From assembly GCF_024448505.1 (NCBI RefSeq), contig NZ_JAMOHV010000015.1, positions 1 through 64,000 of the forward strand: DNA of 64,000 bases. Reading direction: 5' to 3'. Made by a program: the position numbers and the translations under genes. The notes beneath the pieces were generated by a model. It saw only the letters and a program-made list of their open reading frames with translations. It made no database searches and was not told the DNA's origin. Positions 1 through 10,447 of this stretch are shown here, piece after piece. This stretch comes from Stutzerimonas degradans. GTDB lineage: Bacteria > Pseudomonadota > Gammaproteobacteria > Pseudomonadales > Pseudomonadaceae. Every line of letters begins with the position of its first letter. Within the stretch, counting starts at the first letter, position 1.

Positions 1-36
1 TGGGCGTCAACCGTTAATTTGCATGTTACACAAATG

Positions 37-60
37 AGCGCCGCCAGAGACTGCGGCGCT
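37..60 (-). terminator. Probable terminator after pssA
   Basis: An 8-bp perfect inverted repeat (AGCGCCGC / GCGGCGCT) with an 8-base loop lies just past the pssA stop. On the minus strand it is followed by a short T-rich stretch. The weak T-run keeps confidence moderate. Confidence 0.55.
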
Positions 61-72
61 GCACAATAGCAA

Positions 73-912
73 TCAATCCTCGATGCGCTTGCGACGCCGC
101 ATCTGCATCAAATGCTGAACGGGACCGGAGGCGGCATACGCAAGAAAAATAAGCAGCAGAACTCGCGGCGGATCGCTGAAGACCACAGCAAACACCAGCA
201 CCACGATCAGGATCGCTACGAACGGCACACGCCCTTTTAGATCAAGGTCCTTGAAGCTGTAGTACTTGATATTGCTGACCATTAGCAGACCAGCGGCAGC
301 GACCATCAGCGCGAACAGCATGACCAGCACAAGCGGTAGGTCCATACCACGAATGCCTTGCTCGTCCAACGCCCAGACGGCCCAGACCCAACCTGCAACC
401 ACCCCGGCCGCTGCAGGACTTGCCAAGCCGATGAACCAGCGCTTATCGACCTTGCCAATCTGGGTATTGAATCGCGCCAACCTCAAGGCCGCGCAAGCTA
501 CATAAATGAAGGCAACCGTGAGTCCGACGTTACCCAGCTCAGACAATGCCCATTCGTACGCCAAAACCGCTGGTGCCAGACCGAAAGCCACCATATCCGA
601 GAGAGAGTCGTACTCAGCACCGAACGCACTTTGCGTGTTGGTCAGACGAGCTACGCGCCCATCCAGGCTGTCGAGCACCATCGCCACGAACACGGTCGCC
701 GCAGCCACGTAAAAATTGCCGTTGATGGCCGTGATGATGGAAAAGAATCCGGCAAACAGGTTGGCCGTGGTAAACAGATTAGGCAGCAGATAGATTCCAC
801 GATGACGGACCTTTCGGCCATCGGGACCTTGAGTTTCCTCGACGTGCTCATCAATCGGCAGAATGCTTTCCGCCTCAACCGCCTTGTTCGGCTCTTCAGG
901 TTGCTCATTCAT
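73..912 (-). CDS. pssA: CDP-diacylglycerol--serine O-phosphatidyltransferase
   Basis: The 279-residue protein makes phosphatidylserine from CDP-diacylglycerol and L-serine, the first committed step to phosphatidylethanolamine, in the inner membrane. The CDP-alcohol phosphotransferase signature is intact: D84-G85-x2-A88-R89, G98, D102 and D106. Several hydrophobic segments follow a polar N-terminus of about 40 residues that is rich in Glu and Pro. This is the membrane-embedded type of the enzyme, unlike the phospholipase-D-like E. coli PssA. It lies downstream of ilvC on the same strand, separated by about 150 bases that contain a terminator, so it is probably transcribed separately. Confidence 0.95.
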   Translation of the reverse strand: MNEQPEEPNKAVEAESILPIDEHVEETQGPDGRKVRHRGIYLLPNLFTTANLFAGFFSIITAINGNFYVAAATVFVAMVLDSLDGRVARLTNTQSAFGAEYDSLSDMVAFGLAPAVLAYEWALSELGNVGLTVAFIYVACAALRLARFNTQIGKVDKRWFIGLASPAAAGVVAGWVWAVWALDEQGIRGMDLPLVLVMLFALMVAAAGLLMVSNIKYYSFKDLDLKGRVPFVAILIVVLVFAVVFSDPPRVLLLIFLAYAASGPVQHLMQMRRRKRIED

Positions 913-1021
913 GCACTATCACCTTCACAACAGGTACGGATAAATTCGACCAAACCTGAAGACATGCGGTTCAGGTCCGGCCAAACACTCGTTTTATACC
1001 AGATGGCTGAACGCCAAAACG

Positions 1022-1047
1022 AAAAAACGCGGCCGAGGCCGCGTTTT
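1022..1047 (-). terminator. Rho-independent terminator after ilvC
   Basis: The arms AAAAACGCGGCC and GGCCGCGTTTTT pair with only a 2-3 base loop (GA/GAG centre). The flanking A and T runs make it potentially bidirectional. It sits just past the ilvC stop and separates the ilv genes from pssA. Confidence 0.85.
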
Positions 1048-1063
1048 TCCAGCAGAACAGAAA

Positions 1064-2645
<1,582 letters not shown>

Positions 2646-2647
2646 GA

Positions 2648-4372
2648 TCAGGTCCGCTCCGTCTTGCTCAGCCACATATCGCGCATCGCGCCGTCTTTGA
2701 TCTGCATCGGGTAGACGTGCTCGCTGGTGTCAACGGCGATATCGAGGAATACCAGACGATCCTTCATGGCAAAGGCCTCTTCCATTTTCGGCTTGAGGTC
2801 CTTCAGGTCGGTGATGCGCATGCCAACGTGCCCGTAGGCTTCAGCCAGCTTGACGAAGTCCGGCAGCGACTCCATGTAGGAGTGCGAGTAACGGCTGTTG
2901 TAGACCATGTCCTGCCACTGGCGGACCATGCCCAGAGCACCGTTGTTGAGGTTGATGATCTTCACCGGCAGGTCGTACTGCAGGCAGGTCGACAGCTCCT
3001 GGATATTCATCTGGATACTGCCCTCGCCGGTCACACAGGCGACATCGGCGTCAGGGAAGTTCAGCTTCACGCCCATGGCTGCCGGCAGACCGAAGCCCAT
3101 AGTGCCGAGGCCGCCCGAGTTGAGCCAGCGGTTGGGCTTATCGAACTTGTAGTACTGGCAGGCGAACATCTGGTGCTGACCGACGTCCGAGGCAACATAG
3201 GCCTCGCCCTTGGTCACTTCGCAGAGCACTTCGATGGCAGTCTGCGGCTTGATGATCGAACCATCGCCCTTGTCATAAGGGAACAGCCCACGATTGCCGC
3301 GCCACTCGTCGATCTGCTTCCACCAGCTGGCGACCGTCTCGGCGTTCGGCGCCTGGCCGATTTCCTTGACGATGGCGACCATCTCGGTCAGCACACTATC
3401 GACCGGACCGACGATCGGGATGTCGGCCTTGATGGTCTTGGAAATAGACGCCGGATCGATATCGATATGGATGATCTTGGCGTTCGGGCAGAACTTCGCC
3501 GCACCATTGATCACGCGGTCATCGAAGCGCGCACCCACCGCCAGGATCACGTCGGAATGGTGCATGGCCAGGTTGGCGGTGTAGCTGCCGTGCATGCCGA
3601 GCATACCGACGAACTGGCGATCGCTGCCCGGATAGCAACCCAGGCCCATCAGGGTGTTGGTCACCGGCAGGTTGAGCATCTTCGCCAGCTCGGTCAGCTG
3701 CGCCGAAGCGCCGCCCAGAACCACGCCGCCACCGGCGTAGATGATGGGCCGCTTGGCTCCCAGCAGGAGTTCCGCCGCTTTGCGAATCTGGCCCGAATGC
3801 CCACGCACGGCCGGGCTGTACGAACGTAGCTTGGCCTTCTTCGGATAGACGTATTCGAATTTTTCGGCCGGGTTGGTCATATCCTTCGGGATATCGATGA
3901 CCACCGGACCAGGACGCCCGGACTCGGCAAGATAGAACGCCTTCTTCATCACCTCGGGAATTTCCGAAGGATGCTTGATCATGAAGCTGTGCTTTACGAT
4001 GGGCCGGGAGATACCGATCATGTCGGTTTCCTGGAAGGCGTCGGTGCCAACCATGGTGCTGGGCACCTGACCGGAGATGACCACCATCGGGATCGAATCC
4101 ATGAAAGCGGTGGCGATACCGGTGATGGCATTGGTCGCCCCAGGACCGGAGGTCACCAGCACCACGCCGGCCTTGCCGGTCGCACGCGCATAGCCGTCGG
4201 CCATATGGGTGGCAGCCTGCTCGTGACGAACCAGGATGTGCTCGATGGACTTTTCCTTGAAAAGCGCATCGTAGATATGCAGAACGGCACCGCCCGGGTA
4301 CCCGTAGATGTACTTAACGCCTTCGTCACGCAGGAAGCGGACGACCATTTCAGCGCCGGATAAGAGTTCCAC
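2648..4372 (-). CDS. ilvI: Acetolactate synthase large (catalytic) subunit, GTG start
   Basis: The 574-residue thiamine-diphosphate enzyme condenses two pyruvates, or pyruvate with 2-ketobutyrate. The order is the N-terminal pyrimidine-binding domain ([14 protein letters not shown]; catalytic Glu in [15 protein letters not shown]), the central FAD-type domain, and the C-terminal diphosphate-binding domain. The cofactor motif reads GEGS-x3-N instead of the more common GDG form; I recall the same in other pseudomonad enzymes. I chose the GTG at 4372, giving [13 protein letters not shown]. An AGAGGTGA element lies 5-10 bases upstream, and the 12 extra codons of the longer ATG frame are not family-like. 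A long untranslated leader precedes it. Confidence 0.95.
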   Translation of the reverse strand: MELLSGAEMVVRFLRDEGVKYIYGYPGGAVLHIYDALFKEKSIEHILVRHEQAATHMADGYARATGKAGVVLVTSGPGATNAITGIATAFMDSIPMVVISGQVPSTMVGTDAFQETDMIGISRPIVKHSFMIKHPSEIPEVMKKAFYLAESGRPGPVVIDIPKDMTNPAEKFEYVYPKKAKLRSYSPAVRGHSGQIRKAAELLLGAKRPIIYAGGGVVLGGASAQLTELAKMLNLPVTNTLMGLGCYPGSDRQFVGMLGMHGSYTANLAMHHSDVILAVGARFDDRVINGAAKFCPNAKIIHIDIDPASISKTIKADIPIVGPVDSVLTEMVAIVKEIGQAPNAETVASWWKQIDEWRGNRGLFPYDKGDGSIIKPQTAIEVLCEVTKGEAYVASDVGQHQMFACQYYKFDKPNRWLNSGGLGTMGFGLPAAMGVKLNFPDADVACVTGEGSIQMNIQELSTCLQYDLPVKIINLNNGALGMVRQWQDMVYNSRYSHSYMESLPDFVKLAEAYGHVGMRITDLKDLKPKMEEAFAMKDRLVFLDIAVDTSEHVYPMQIKDGAMRDMWLSKTERT

Positions 4373-4777
4373 GTTGTTCACCTCTGAAACGCCAGATAGC
4401 GACTCCAAGGAGCGGAGCCACCTGAAATAGGTTTACTGCCGGCAGGGCATGAGCGACGGTGGTCGCCGACTACGTCAGCCACTGACTGAGCCAGTATTGG
4501 AAGAAACCCTGTTGTCGCGGGCTCTCCACCCAGCGCGAGGTAACGCGTTGCGGGTGATGCAGGTCGGCGCGGGTAGCACCTCATGTCTGTCTAGGCTGAG
4601 CCGGTATCACTTGCGGCGAAGCGGCTCAGGACAGCAAGTTTCGGATTGTTCGGATTCGACGCCGGCAAGTCAAGCTTGCCGTTGCGTTGAGGTGCATTCA
4701 GGCTGTGATCTGGTGCAGCAGCGGCACCCGGGCTTTTGGGTATAGTGCTGCTGTTCCGCTCACACGAAGGAAAACAC
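4373..4777. other. 405-base divergent intergenic region (ilvI / DUF4124 gene)
   Basis: No convincing gene is present. The region holds the long minus-strand leader of ilvI with a candidate promoter near 4645-4673. On the plus side a TATAGT box at 4741-4746 lies about 35 bases before the DUF4124 start. A 68-codon minus-strand reading frame starting at 4584 runs through the leader but has no family resemblance and no run of Ile, Val or Leu codons like a classical ilv attenuator peptide. No T-box or known riboswitch was recognised. Confidence 0.5.
4645..4673 (-). promoter_or_regulatory. Candidate sigma-70 promoter for ilvIHC
   Basis: On the minus strand TTGACT (4668-4673) and AACAAT (4645-4650) are separated by exactly 17 bases. 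Transcription from here would give a leader of about 265 bases before the ilvI GTG. Position and spacing suit a promoter, but the -10 is imperfect and nothing else confirms it. Confidence 0.35.
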
Positions 4778-5215
4778 ATGCGATCGATGGTTATTGTCGG
4801 CAGCCTCCTGCTCGCCCTGAGTAGCAGCACAATGGCCGCGCAGGTATACAAATGGGTCGACGCGCAGGGCATCACCCACTTCAGTGCGCAACCGCCGCAA
4901 GGTCAGGCCGCCCAGACTCTGAATACGGTCACACCGCCACCGAAGCCCGCCGCCGCCGAGCCAGACGCCAGTGAAAGCAGCGCGTCACTGGTGGATCAGG
5001 AGAAAATCGACCGCAAGGTCAAGCAGCAGGTTGCCGAACAGGAAGCCGAGCGCAAGCGCTATTGCGAGACATTGCAGACTAACCTGGCGCAACTGCAAAA
5101 CAATCCGCGCGTACGCGTCGAGGAAAACGGCGAAGTACGCCGTCTGAAGGAAGAGGAACGCCAATCGCGCATTGCCGAAACGAAGCAAAAGATCGAGGAG
5201 AACTGCAAGCAGTAA
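4778..5215 (+). CDS. DUF4124-domain periplasmic protein
   Basis: The 145-residue protein has a signal peptide (about residues 1-22, ending SSSTMAA) followed by QVYKWVDAQGITHFSAQPPQ. This is the hallmark of the DUF4124 family (YKW.D..G..H.S..PP), common in pseudomonads and without an assigned function. The rest is charged and predicted coiled-coil: a Glu/Lys/Arg-rich helix over roughly residues 75-145 with two cysteines (CETLQ and the C-terminal NCKQ). The start at 4778 follows GAAGGAAAAC, and a TATAGT box lies upstream. An upstream in-frame start would spoil the signal peptide. It is divergent from ilvI and convergent with yqcC. Confidence 0.85.
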   Translation: MRSMVIVGSLLLALSSSTMAAQVYKWVDAQGITHFSAQPPQGQAAQTLNTVTPPPKPAAAEPDASESSASLVDQEKIDRKVKQQVAEQEAERKRYCETLQTNLAQLQNNPRVRVEENGEVRRLKEEERQSRIAETKQKIEENCKQ

Positions 5216-5260
5216 AACCTCCTCGCCCCCTAGTCCGACGCGCAGCGCCGCCTCGCGGCG

Positions 5261-5581
5261 TTATTCGTTGGCAATCAGACGATCGAATTCGAGCAGAGCA
5301 GCAAGCAAGCCCCCCACGGGGCGCTCCCGATACACCACCTCTGCCATCGGATGGATACCGGACACCGCCGGCAAAGGCTGACCCTCCTCAAGAATCACCT
5401 TCATCCGCGGCAGGAAAATCCACTGCAGCCATTCCTCGAACTCCAGCGTGTCGACACAGAAGGGCTCAGCGCTGGCCAGCGCCACGGGCGACGGCGGCAC
5501 TGGCGTCCACAGCCCGAGCACACGCAATTCCCGCTCGATCAGCAGCAGCTGCTGCGCCACGTCCGCTAGCCGCTCGTCCAT
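5261..5581 (-). CDS. yqcC: YqcC family protein (DUF446)
   Basis: The 106-residue protein is of the small, helical YqcC family, whose role is unknown; in other gammaproteobacteria it is often next to truC. Features are the N-terminal amphipathic helix (VAQQLLLIERELRVLGLW), the conserved F-E-E-W-L-Q-W-I-F-L-P-R-M core and a C-terminal LLEFDRLI. The ATG at 5581 overlaps the upstream lipoprotein stop by one base (TGATG); a GTG one codon earlier is an alternative. The overlap ties its expression to the lpoP-like gene and mrcB. Confidence 0.85.
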   Translation of the reverse strand: MDERLADVAQQLLLIERELRVLGLWTPVPPSPVALASAEPFCVDTLEFEEWLQWIFLPRMKVILEEGQPLPAVSGIHPMAEVVYRERPVGGLLAALLEFDRLIANE

Positions 5582-6300
5582 CACAGAGCGACCTTCGCGC
5601 GCTCGCGCGCCTGGGCCGCACCCGCGGCATCACCCTGGCGTTCCCGCGCCTGGGCGATCAGCTCCCACAGGCTGGCTTGCAGAGCAGGTCGTCCGCTGGC
5701 GTAGCTCAGACCGCGACGAGAAAGCTGCTCGGCCTGTACCGCATCGCCCTGCGCCAGCCGCACCTGTGCCAGGCGGTAGAGCACCTGCGGCTCACGCGGA
5801 GCGATCCGTTGCGCGCGCTCCAGGCTGGAGGCGGCGCCGTTGAGATCACCACTGCCCTGCAACTGCTGTGCGGTGGTCAACAGCGCCAGCACCGGGCCGT
5901 CAAGCTGTTCGTCCGCCGAAAGGCCGCGCGAAGAGGGAATGCCGCTCGGCTGCGGCGCGGGCGCAGGAGCGGCCATGGAGGGTGCCGACGGCGGTGCAGC
6001 ATTCCACGCACCCTGAGTCATCGGCGCAGGATCGATCGAGCCGACGATGCCACCATCCGGTGCTGCGTAAGTCTGCAGCGGAGCCGAAGTGCCCTGCGGC
6101 ACCATTACCGTCACACCGGAATCCTCCGGCAGCGCCCGGGGCGCAGGAGCGCCGCCCGGCGCCCGGTACGCCTGGCGCGCAGCCATTTCTTCGGAAACCG
6201 GCGCACCCGCATCAACCACCGGGATCGCCCGTCGGTCAACCGTGGCGCAGCCGGGAAGCAGGGCCGCGGCGGCCAGTAAGATCATCCATTGCCTGTTCAA
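5581..6300 (-). CDS. lpoP: TPR outer-membrane lipoprotein, probable PBP1b activator (LpoP-like)
   Basis: The 239-residue protein has a lipoprotein signal ending in the lipobox L-P-G-C (Cys18). The residue after Cys is Ala, which predicts outer-membrane sorting. A Pro/Ala-rich linker (about 40-125) leads to tetratricopeptide-like helices (about 130-235; LLTTAQQLQGSGDLNGAASS, LYRLAQVRLAQGDAVQAEQL). P. aeruginosa LpoP, an outer-membrane lipoprotein needed for PBP1b activity and unrelated to E. coli LpoB, fits this architecture. The gene follows mrcB by 43 bases on the same strand. Lipoprotein and TPR features are seen directly; the activator role is inferred from architecture and the mrcB neighbour. 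Confidence 0.75.
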   Translation of the reverse strand: MNRQWMILLAAAALLPGCATVDRRAIPVVDAGAPVSEEMAARQAYRAPGGAPAPRALPEDSGVTVMVPQGTSAPLQTYAAPDGGIVGSIDPAPMTQGAWNAAPPSAPSMAAPAPAPQPSGIPSSRGLSADEQLDGPVLALLTTAQQLQGSGDLNGAASSLERAQRIAPREPQVLYRLAQVRLAQGDAVQAEQLSRRGLSYASGRPALQASLWELIAQARERQGDAAGAAQARERAKVAL

Positions 6301-6343
6301 TCTGCAAACCTCTTAAAAAACGCGAATAGCCAAATCCGGCAAA

Positions 6344-8656
6344 TCACTGCAGCCAGCCTCGTACCCAGTCCATGACTGATTCGGCCGGTGCCTGGAGCCC
6401 GCAGCCGGGCCCGGCGGCCGGCTCACTGCCGCGAATATAGGGCATCTGCACCGCGCCCGGGCAGCGCTGGTCGGTCGCCTGGCCGCTACTGGAATCGACC
6501 CAGACCTGCACGACATTGTCCGGCAGCGGCATGTTCAGCGGCAGCGGATCGGCGCGGCGCATGAAATCGGTCCAGACCTGCAGCGCCCCGGTGGCGCCGG
6601 TCAGGGAGGTCTTGCCGTTGTCGTCGCGACCAAGCCAAACCACCGCCAGCAGATCCTGGCTGAAGCCGGCAAACCAGCTGTCGCGCGAATCGTTGGTGGT
6701 TCCGGTCTTGCCGGCCAGATTCAGCGAACGCGACAGGCGGTTGTAGGCCGAGCGTCCGGTGCCCTCGTGCATCGCCCGCTGCATCGCGTACTGCGTGAGG
6801 TAGATGGCACCGGCATCGAAACGCTGCTCGATCTGGAACGGGTAACGCTTGAGCGGCTCGCCGGTGGCGGTCAGCACGCTGCGAATGCCGCGCAACGGCG
6901 TGTTGAAACCACCGTTGGCGAGGGTCTGGTACATGTCCGCGACCTCGATCGGCCGCAAGCCGCCGGCTCCTAGCAGCATCGACGGATAGGCCGGCCAGTC
7001 CGGCGTGGCGCCAAGGCGTGCCAGCGTCTTGAGCACAGTCGGCACGCCGAGATCGAGCCCCAGACGCGCTGTCGACAGGTTGTAGGAGTTCGCCAGCGCT
7101 TGATACAGGTACACCGTGCCATAGGCCTGGCGACCATAGTTCTGCGGCTTCCAGACCTTGCCGTCGCCACCCTTGACCGAAAACGGCTCGTCCTCCAGCA
7201 GGCTGGTCAGCGTGTACTGACTGGGCCGCTCCAGCGCGGCGAGATAGATCGCCGGCTTGATCAACGAGCCGATTGGCCGCACCGCATCCAACGCCCGGTT
7301 GAAGCCCGCATAGCCCGGTTGCCGACTGCCGAGCATGGCCTGGATCTCGCCGGTTTCCGGGTTGGTCACCAGCATCGCGCCCTCGACGGCTTCCGCACCC
7401 TTGCCGAGGCGCTTGAGCGTCTCGCTCATCGCCGACTCAGCCTTGAGCTGCAGAATCGGATCGAAGCTGGTGAAGACGCGCAGCCCCTCCTCGGTGAGGT
7501 CCTCTTCGCGGTAGTCCTCGCGCAGCTGGCGCTTGACCAGGTCGAGAAACGCCGGATAGGAACTGTCCGCCATGCTGCCGCGCTGCGTAACCCCGAGCGG
7601 CAACTGCTTGGCCACCGCGGCCTCCTCCGCAGTCACCACCTGCTGCTCGGCCAGCATGTCGAGAATAAGGTTGCGACGCTCCAGCGCGCGCTCCGGATTG
7701 CGCCGCGGGTTGTAATAGGTCGGCCCCTTGACCATCCCCACCAGCAGCGCCACCTGATGCAGCTTGAGCTCGGCCAGCGGCCGGCCGAAGAAGTACTGGC
7801 TGGCCAAACCGAAGCCATGAATCGCGCGTCGACCGTCCTGTCCGAGGAACACCTCGTTGAGGTAGGCCTCGAGAATCTCCTGCTTGTCGTAATGCAGTTC
7901 CAGCAGCACCGCCATCATCGCCTCGGTGGCCTTGCGGCTGAGGCTGCGCTCGTTGGTCAGGTAGAAGTTCTTGACCAGCTGCTGGGTCAGCGTACTGCCG
8001 CCCTGACGCACCTGGCCGGCCGTCAGGTTGACCCACACGGCGCGAGCGATCGACTTGGGCGATACGCCGAAATGTTCGAAGAATTCGCGGTCTTCGACCG
8101 CCACAAGCGTCTCCACCAGATACGGCGGCACCTGATCGAGCTTGATCAGGATGCGATCCTCGTTATGCGCCGGATACAGCCCGCCGATCAGCAGCGGCTC
8201 GAGCCGCGCGACTGCCAGCTGGCCGCCGTTGGCACGATTGAGCCCCGCGACGAAGTCACCGGAAAAGCGCACGCGCACTCGCTGCGACTCCTCCGCGCCC
8301 TCGTAGAACTGGAAGCCGCGGGTATGCAGCTCGACGTTGTTGCCGGCGACCGAAGCGCTACCCGGACCACTGACAGCCTTCTCGCGGCGATAGCCCAGCG
8401 CGTCGAGTTCGGTGAGGAAGTCGTCCTTGGCCAGCTTCTGCCCGACGAACAGTTCGAGCGGCCGAGCGTAGACCTTGGCGGGGATGGTCCAGCGCTTGCC
8501 GGAGAATTTCTCCTGCACCACGGCATCCAGGTATATGGCGAATCCGGCGAGGATCACCACGCCGACGATAGAGAGTTTCAGCACCCACCCCAACCAGGGG
8601 CGAGCACCACCGGCACGGCGTTTCGAGCGGGTACGGGAAGAGCGGGATCTAGTCAT
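6344..8656 (-). CDS. mrcB: Bifunctional peptidoglycan synthase PBP1b
   Basis: The 770-residue class A penicillin-binding protein polymerises lipid II and cross-links stem peptides in the periplasm. A basic cytoplasmic tail (residues 1-20) and one membrane anchor (about 22-44) precede the UB2H-type docking region (about 60-150). The glycosyltransferase domain follows, with catalytic E188 in VAVEDREFF and QGGSTLTQQLVKN at 218-230. The transpeptidase domain has S463-x-x-K466, S523-Y-N525 and K649-T-G651. The UB2H region and the downstream LpoP-like gene support PBP1b over PBP1a. It is divergent from the kinase-fusion gene. Confidence 0.95.
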   Translation of the reverse strand: MTRSRSSRTRSKRRAGGARPWLGWVLKLSIVGVVILAGFAIYLDAVVQEKFSGKRWTIPAKVYARPLELFVGQKLAKDDFLTELDALGYRREKAVSGPGSASVAGNNVELHTRGFQFYEGAEESQRVRVRFSGDFVAGLNRANGGQLAVARLEPLLIGGLYPAHNEDRILIKLDQVPPYLVETLVAVEDREFFEHFGVSPKSIARAVWVNLTAGQVRQGGSTLTQQLVKNFYLTNERSLSRKATEAMMAVLLELHYDKQEILEAYLNEVFLGQDGRRAIHGFGLASQYFFGRPLAELKLHQVALLVGMVKGPTYYNPRRNPERALERRNLILDMLAEQQVVTAEEAAVAKQLPLGVTQRGSMADSSYPAFLDLVKRQLREDYREEDLTEEGLRVFTSFDPILQLKAESAMSETLKRLGKGAEAVEGAMLVTNPETGEIQAMLGSRQPGYAGFNRALDAVRPIGSLIKPAIYLAALERPSQYTLTSLLEDEPFSVKGGDGKVWKPQNYGRQAYGTVYLYQALANSYNLSTARLGLDLGVPTVLKTLARLGATPDWPAYPSMLLGAGGLRPIEVADMYQTLANGGFNTPLRGIRSVLTATGEPLKRYPFQIEQRFDAGAIYLTQYAMQRAMHEGTGRSAYNRLSRSLNLAGKTGTTNDSRDSWFAGFSQDLLAVVWLGRDDNGKTSLTGATGALQVWTDFMRRADPLPLNMPLPDNVVQVWVDSSSGQATDQRCPGAVQMPYIRGSEPAAGPGCGLQAPAESVMDWVRGWLQ

Positions 8657-8814
8657 GGCGGCGCATTATACGCAGCTTTGCCGTGACGGTCAGACGCCCT
8701 CTCGGCGGTTTGCAGCCTGGGCCTCAGTCGCCATAATGCCGGGGTTTTCGACCGCGTGACGGGCTTCTCAGCGAAGCGCCACGCTGCTTCCAACAACTTC
8801 AACAAGGAAAGACC

Positions 8815-10377
8815 GTGAGCCAAGCACTGATCGCCGCCCTGCAGAATCCGGCCCTCTATCCGCATCCGGTCAACGACTTGCGGGTCATCGAAACACACAT
8901 CTCCTGGGTCATTCTCACCGGCCAATTCGCCTACAAGATCAAGAAGCCGGTGGACTTCGGCTTTCTCGACTTCACTGCGCTGGCGGCACGCAAGCACTTC
9001 TGCGAAGAAGAACTGCGCCTGAACCAGCGCATGGCTGCCGGCCTGTACCTGGAGGTGCTGCCGATCACCGGTAGCGAACAGGCGCCGCAGCTGGATGGCG
9101 CGGGTGCCCCCATCGAATATGCGCTGAAAATGCGCGAATTTCCGCAATCGCAATTGCTGGCGGAAGTCCAGGCGCGCGGCGAGCTGACCGACGCTCACAT
9201 CGATGCGCTGGCGCGGCAGATCGCCTCCTTCCACCTGCAGACCCCGCAGGTGGCCGCTAATCACCCGCTCAACACACCCGAGGCGATCGTCGCGCCGATG
9301 CGACAGAACTTCGAGCAGATTCGCCCATTGCTCAGCGAAGACGCCGATCTGCGTCAGCTCGACGCCCTGCAGGAATGGACCGAAACCAGCATCAGCCGCC
9401 TGTGGCCGCTGCTCCAGCGGCGCTGCCAGGAAGGCTTCGTCCGCGAATGTCACGGCGATCTGCACCTGGGCAACGCCACACTGATCGACGGCGAGGTGGT
9501 GCTGTTCGACTGCATCGAATTCAACGAGCCGTTCCGCCTGATCGACATCGCTTCGGATGCCGCCTTCCTCGCGATGGACCTCGAGGACCGCGGCCTGAAA
9601 TGCCAGGCACGACGCTTCCTCAATGGCTGGCTGGAGCACACTGGCGACTACGCCGCGCTCGAGCTGCTCAACCTGTACAAGGCCTATCGTGCCCTGGTGC
9701 GCGCCAAAGTCAGCCTGTTCCGTCTGTATCAGGAGCAGGACGCGGTGGAGCGCAAGGTGATCCTGCGCCAGTACCGCAGCTACGCCAACCTGGCGGAGAG
9801 CTACAGCGCCATCCCGTCGCGCTTTCTGGCGATCACCCACGGCGTGTCGGCCGTCGGCAAGAGCCACGTGGCGCTGCGTCTGGTCGAAGCCCTGGGCACC
9901 GTGCGCCTGCGCTCGGATGTCGAGCGCAAGCGACTGCACGGACTGCAGACGGCCGACCAGCAAGGTCAGCTCAACGCCGGCATCTACAGCCAGGATGCCA
10001 GCGACGCGACCTACCAGCGACTGCACCAGCTTGCCGAGCACGCCTTGCTCGCTGGCTTTCCGGTCGTCATCGATGCGACCTATCTCAAGCAGGCACAGCG
10101 CGAAGCGGCCTGGCAGATTGCCGAAGCTACCGGCGTACCCTTCCTGATCCTCGACTGTCATGCGCCGGATGCGGTGCTGGACCAGTGGCTGGCGCAGCGC
10201 CAGGCGGAGGGTAGTGACCCTTCGGATGCCACGCAGGAGGTGATTCGCGCGCAGCAGGCCAGTCGCGATCCGCTCAGCGAACAGGAACAAGCGCGCAGCC
10301 GGCGCATCGACACCCACGATGCCGGCAGTCTCGACAGACTGGTCGAAGCCATTCGCCAGCATCTGCCGGGCGTCTGA
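8815..10377 (+). CDS. Fused aminoglycoside-phosphotransferase-like kinase / AAA P-loop protein, GTG start
   Basis: The 520-residue two-domain protein has an unknown substrate. Residues about 25-330 resemble the APH/choline kinase fold, with catalytic loop HGDLHLGN (213-220) and metal-binding FDCIEF (231-236). Residues about 337-515 form a P-loop kinase-like domain (AAA_33 type) with Walker A GVSAVGKS (343-350) and VIDATYLKQAQRE, as in small-molecule or RNA-end kinases. The GTG start follows AAGGAAAG. The gene lies alone between mrcB (divergent) and a methyltransferase gene. Such fusions are widespread and conserved in proteobacteria. It is not expected to be an antibiotic-resistance enzyme. 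Confidence 0.85.
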   Translation: MSQALIAALQNPALYPHPVNDLRVIETHISWVILTGQFAYKIKKPVDFGFLDFTALAARKHFCEEELRLNQRMAAGLYLEVLPITGSEQAPQLDGAGAPIEYALKMREFPQSQLLAEVQARGELTDAHIDALARQIASFHLQTPQVAANHPLNTPEAIVAPMRQNFEQIRPLLSEDADLRQLDALQEWTETSISRLWPLLQRRCQEGFVRECHGDLHLGNATLIDGEVVLFDCIEFNEPFRLIDIASDAAFLAMDLEDRGLKCQARRFLNGWLEHTGDYAALELLNLYKAYRALVRAKVSLFRLYQEQDAVERKVILRQYRSYANLAESYSAIPSRFLAITHGVSAVGKSHVALRLVEALGTVRLRSDVERKRLHGLQTADQQGQLNAGIYSQDASDATYQRLHQLAEHALLAGFPVVIDATYLKQAQREAAWQIAEATGVPFLILDCHAPDAVLDQWLAQRQAEGSDPSDATQEVIRAQQASRDPLSEQEQARSRRIDTHDAGSLDRLVEAIRQHLPGV

Positions 10378-10447
10378 GCCGTGGGCGCCGCGAGCAGATC
10401 GTGGCGCCCCTTCTATACTCACACGCACCCCCGCGCGGAAATCGAAC

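Noticed and set aside
4409..4584. Leader peptide for ilv attenuation
   Set aside because: The 68-codon minus frame has no cluster of branched-chain amino acid codons and no terminator/antiterminator pair was recognised.
8815..10377. Aminoglycoside resistance gene
   Set aside because: The APH-like fold is shared by many housekeeping kinases. The fusion with a P-loop domain and the core-genome setting argue against a resistance role.
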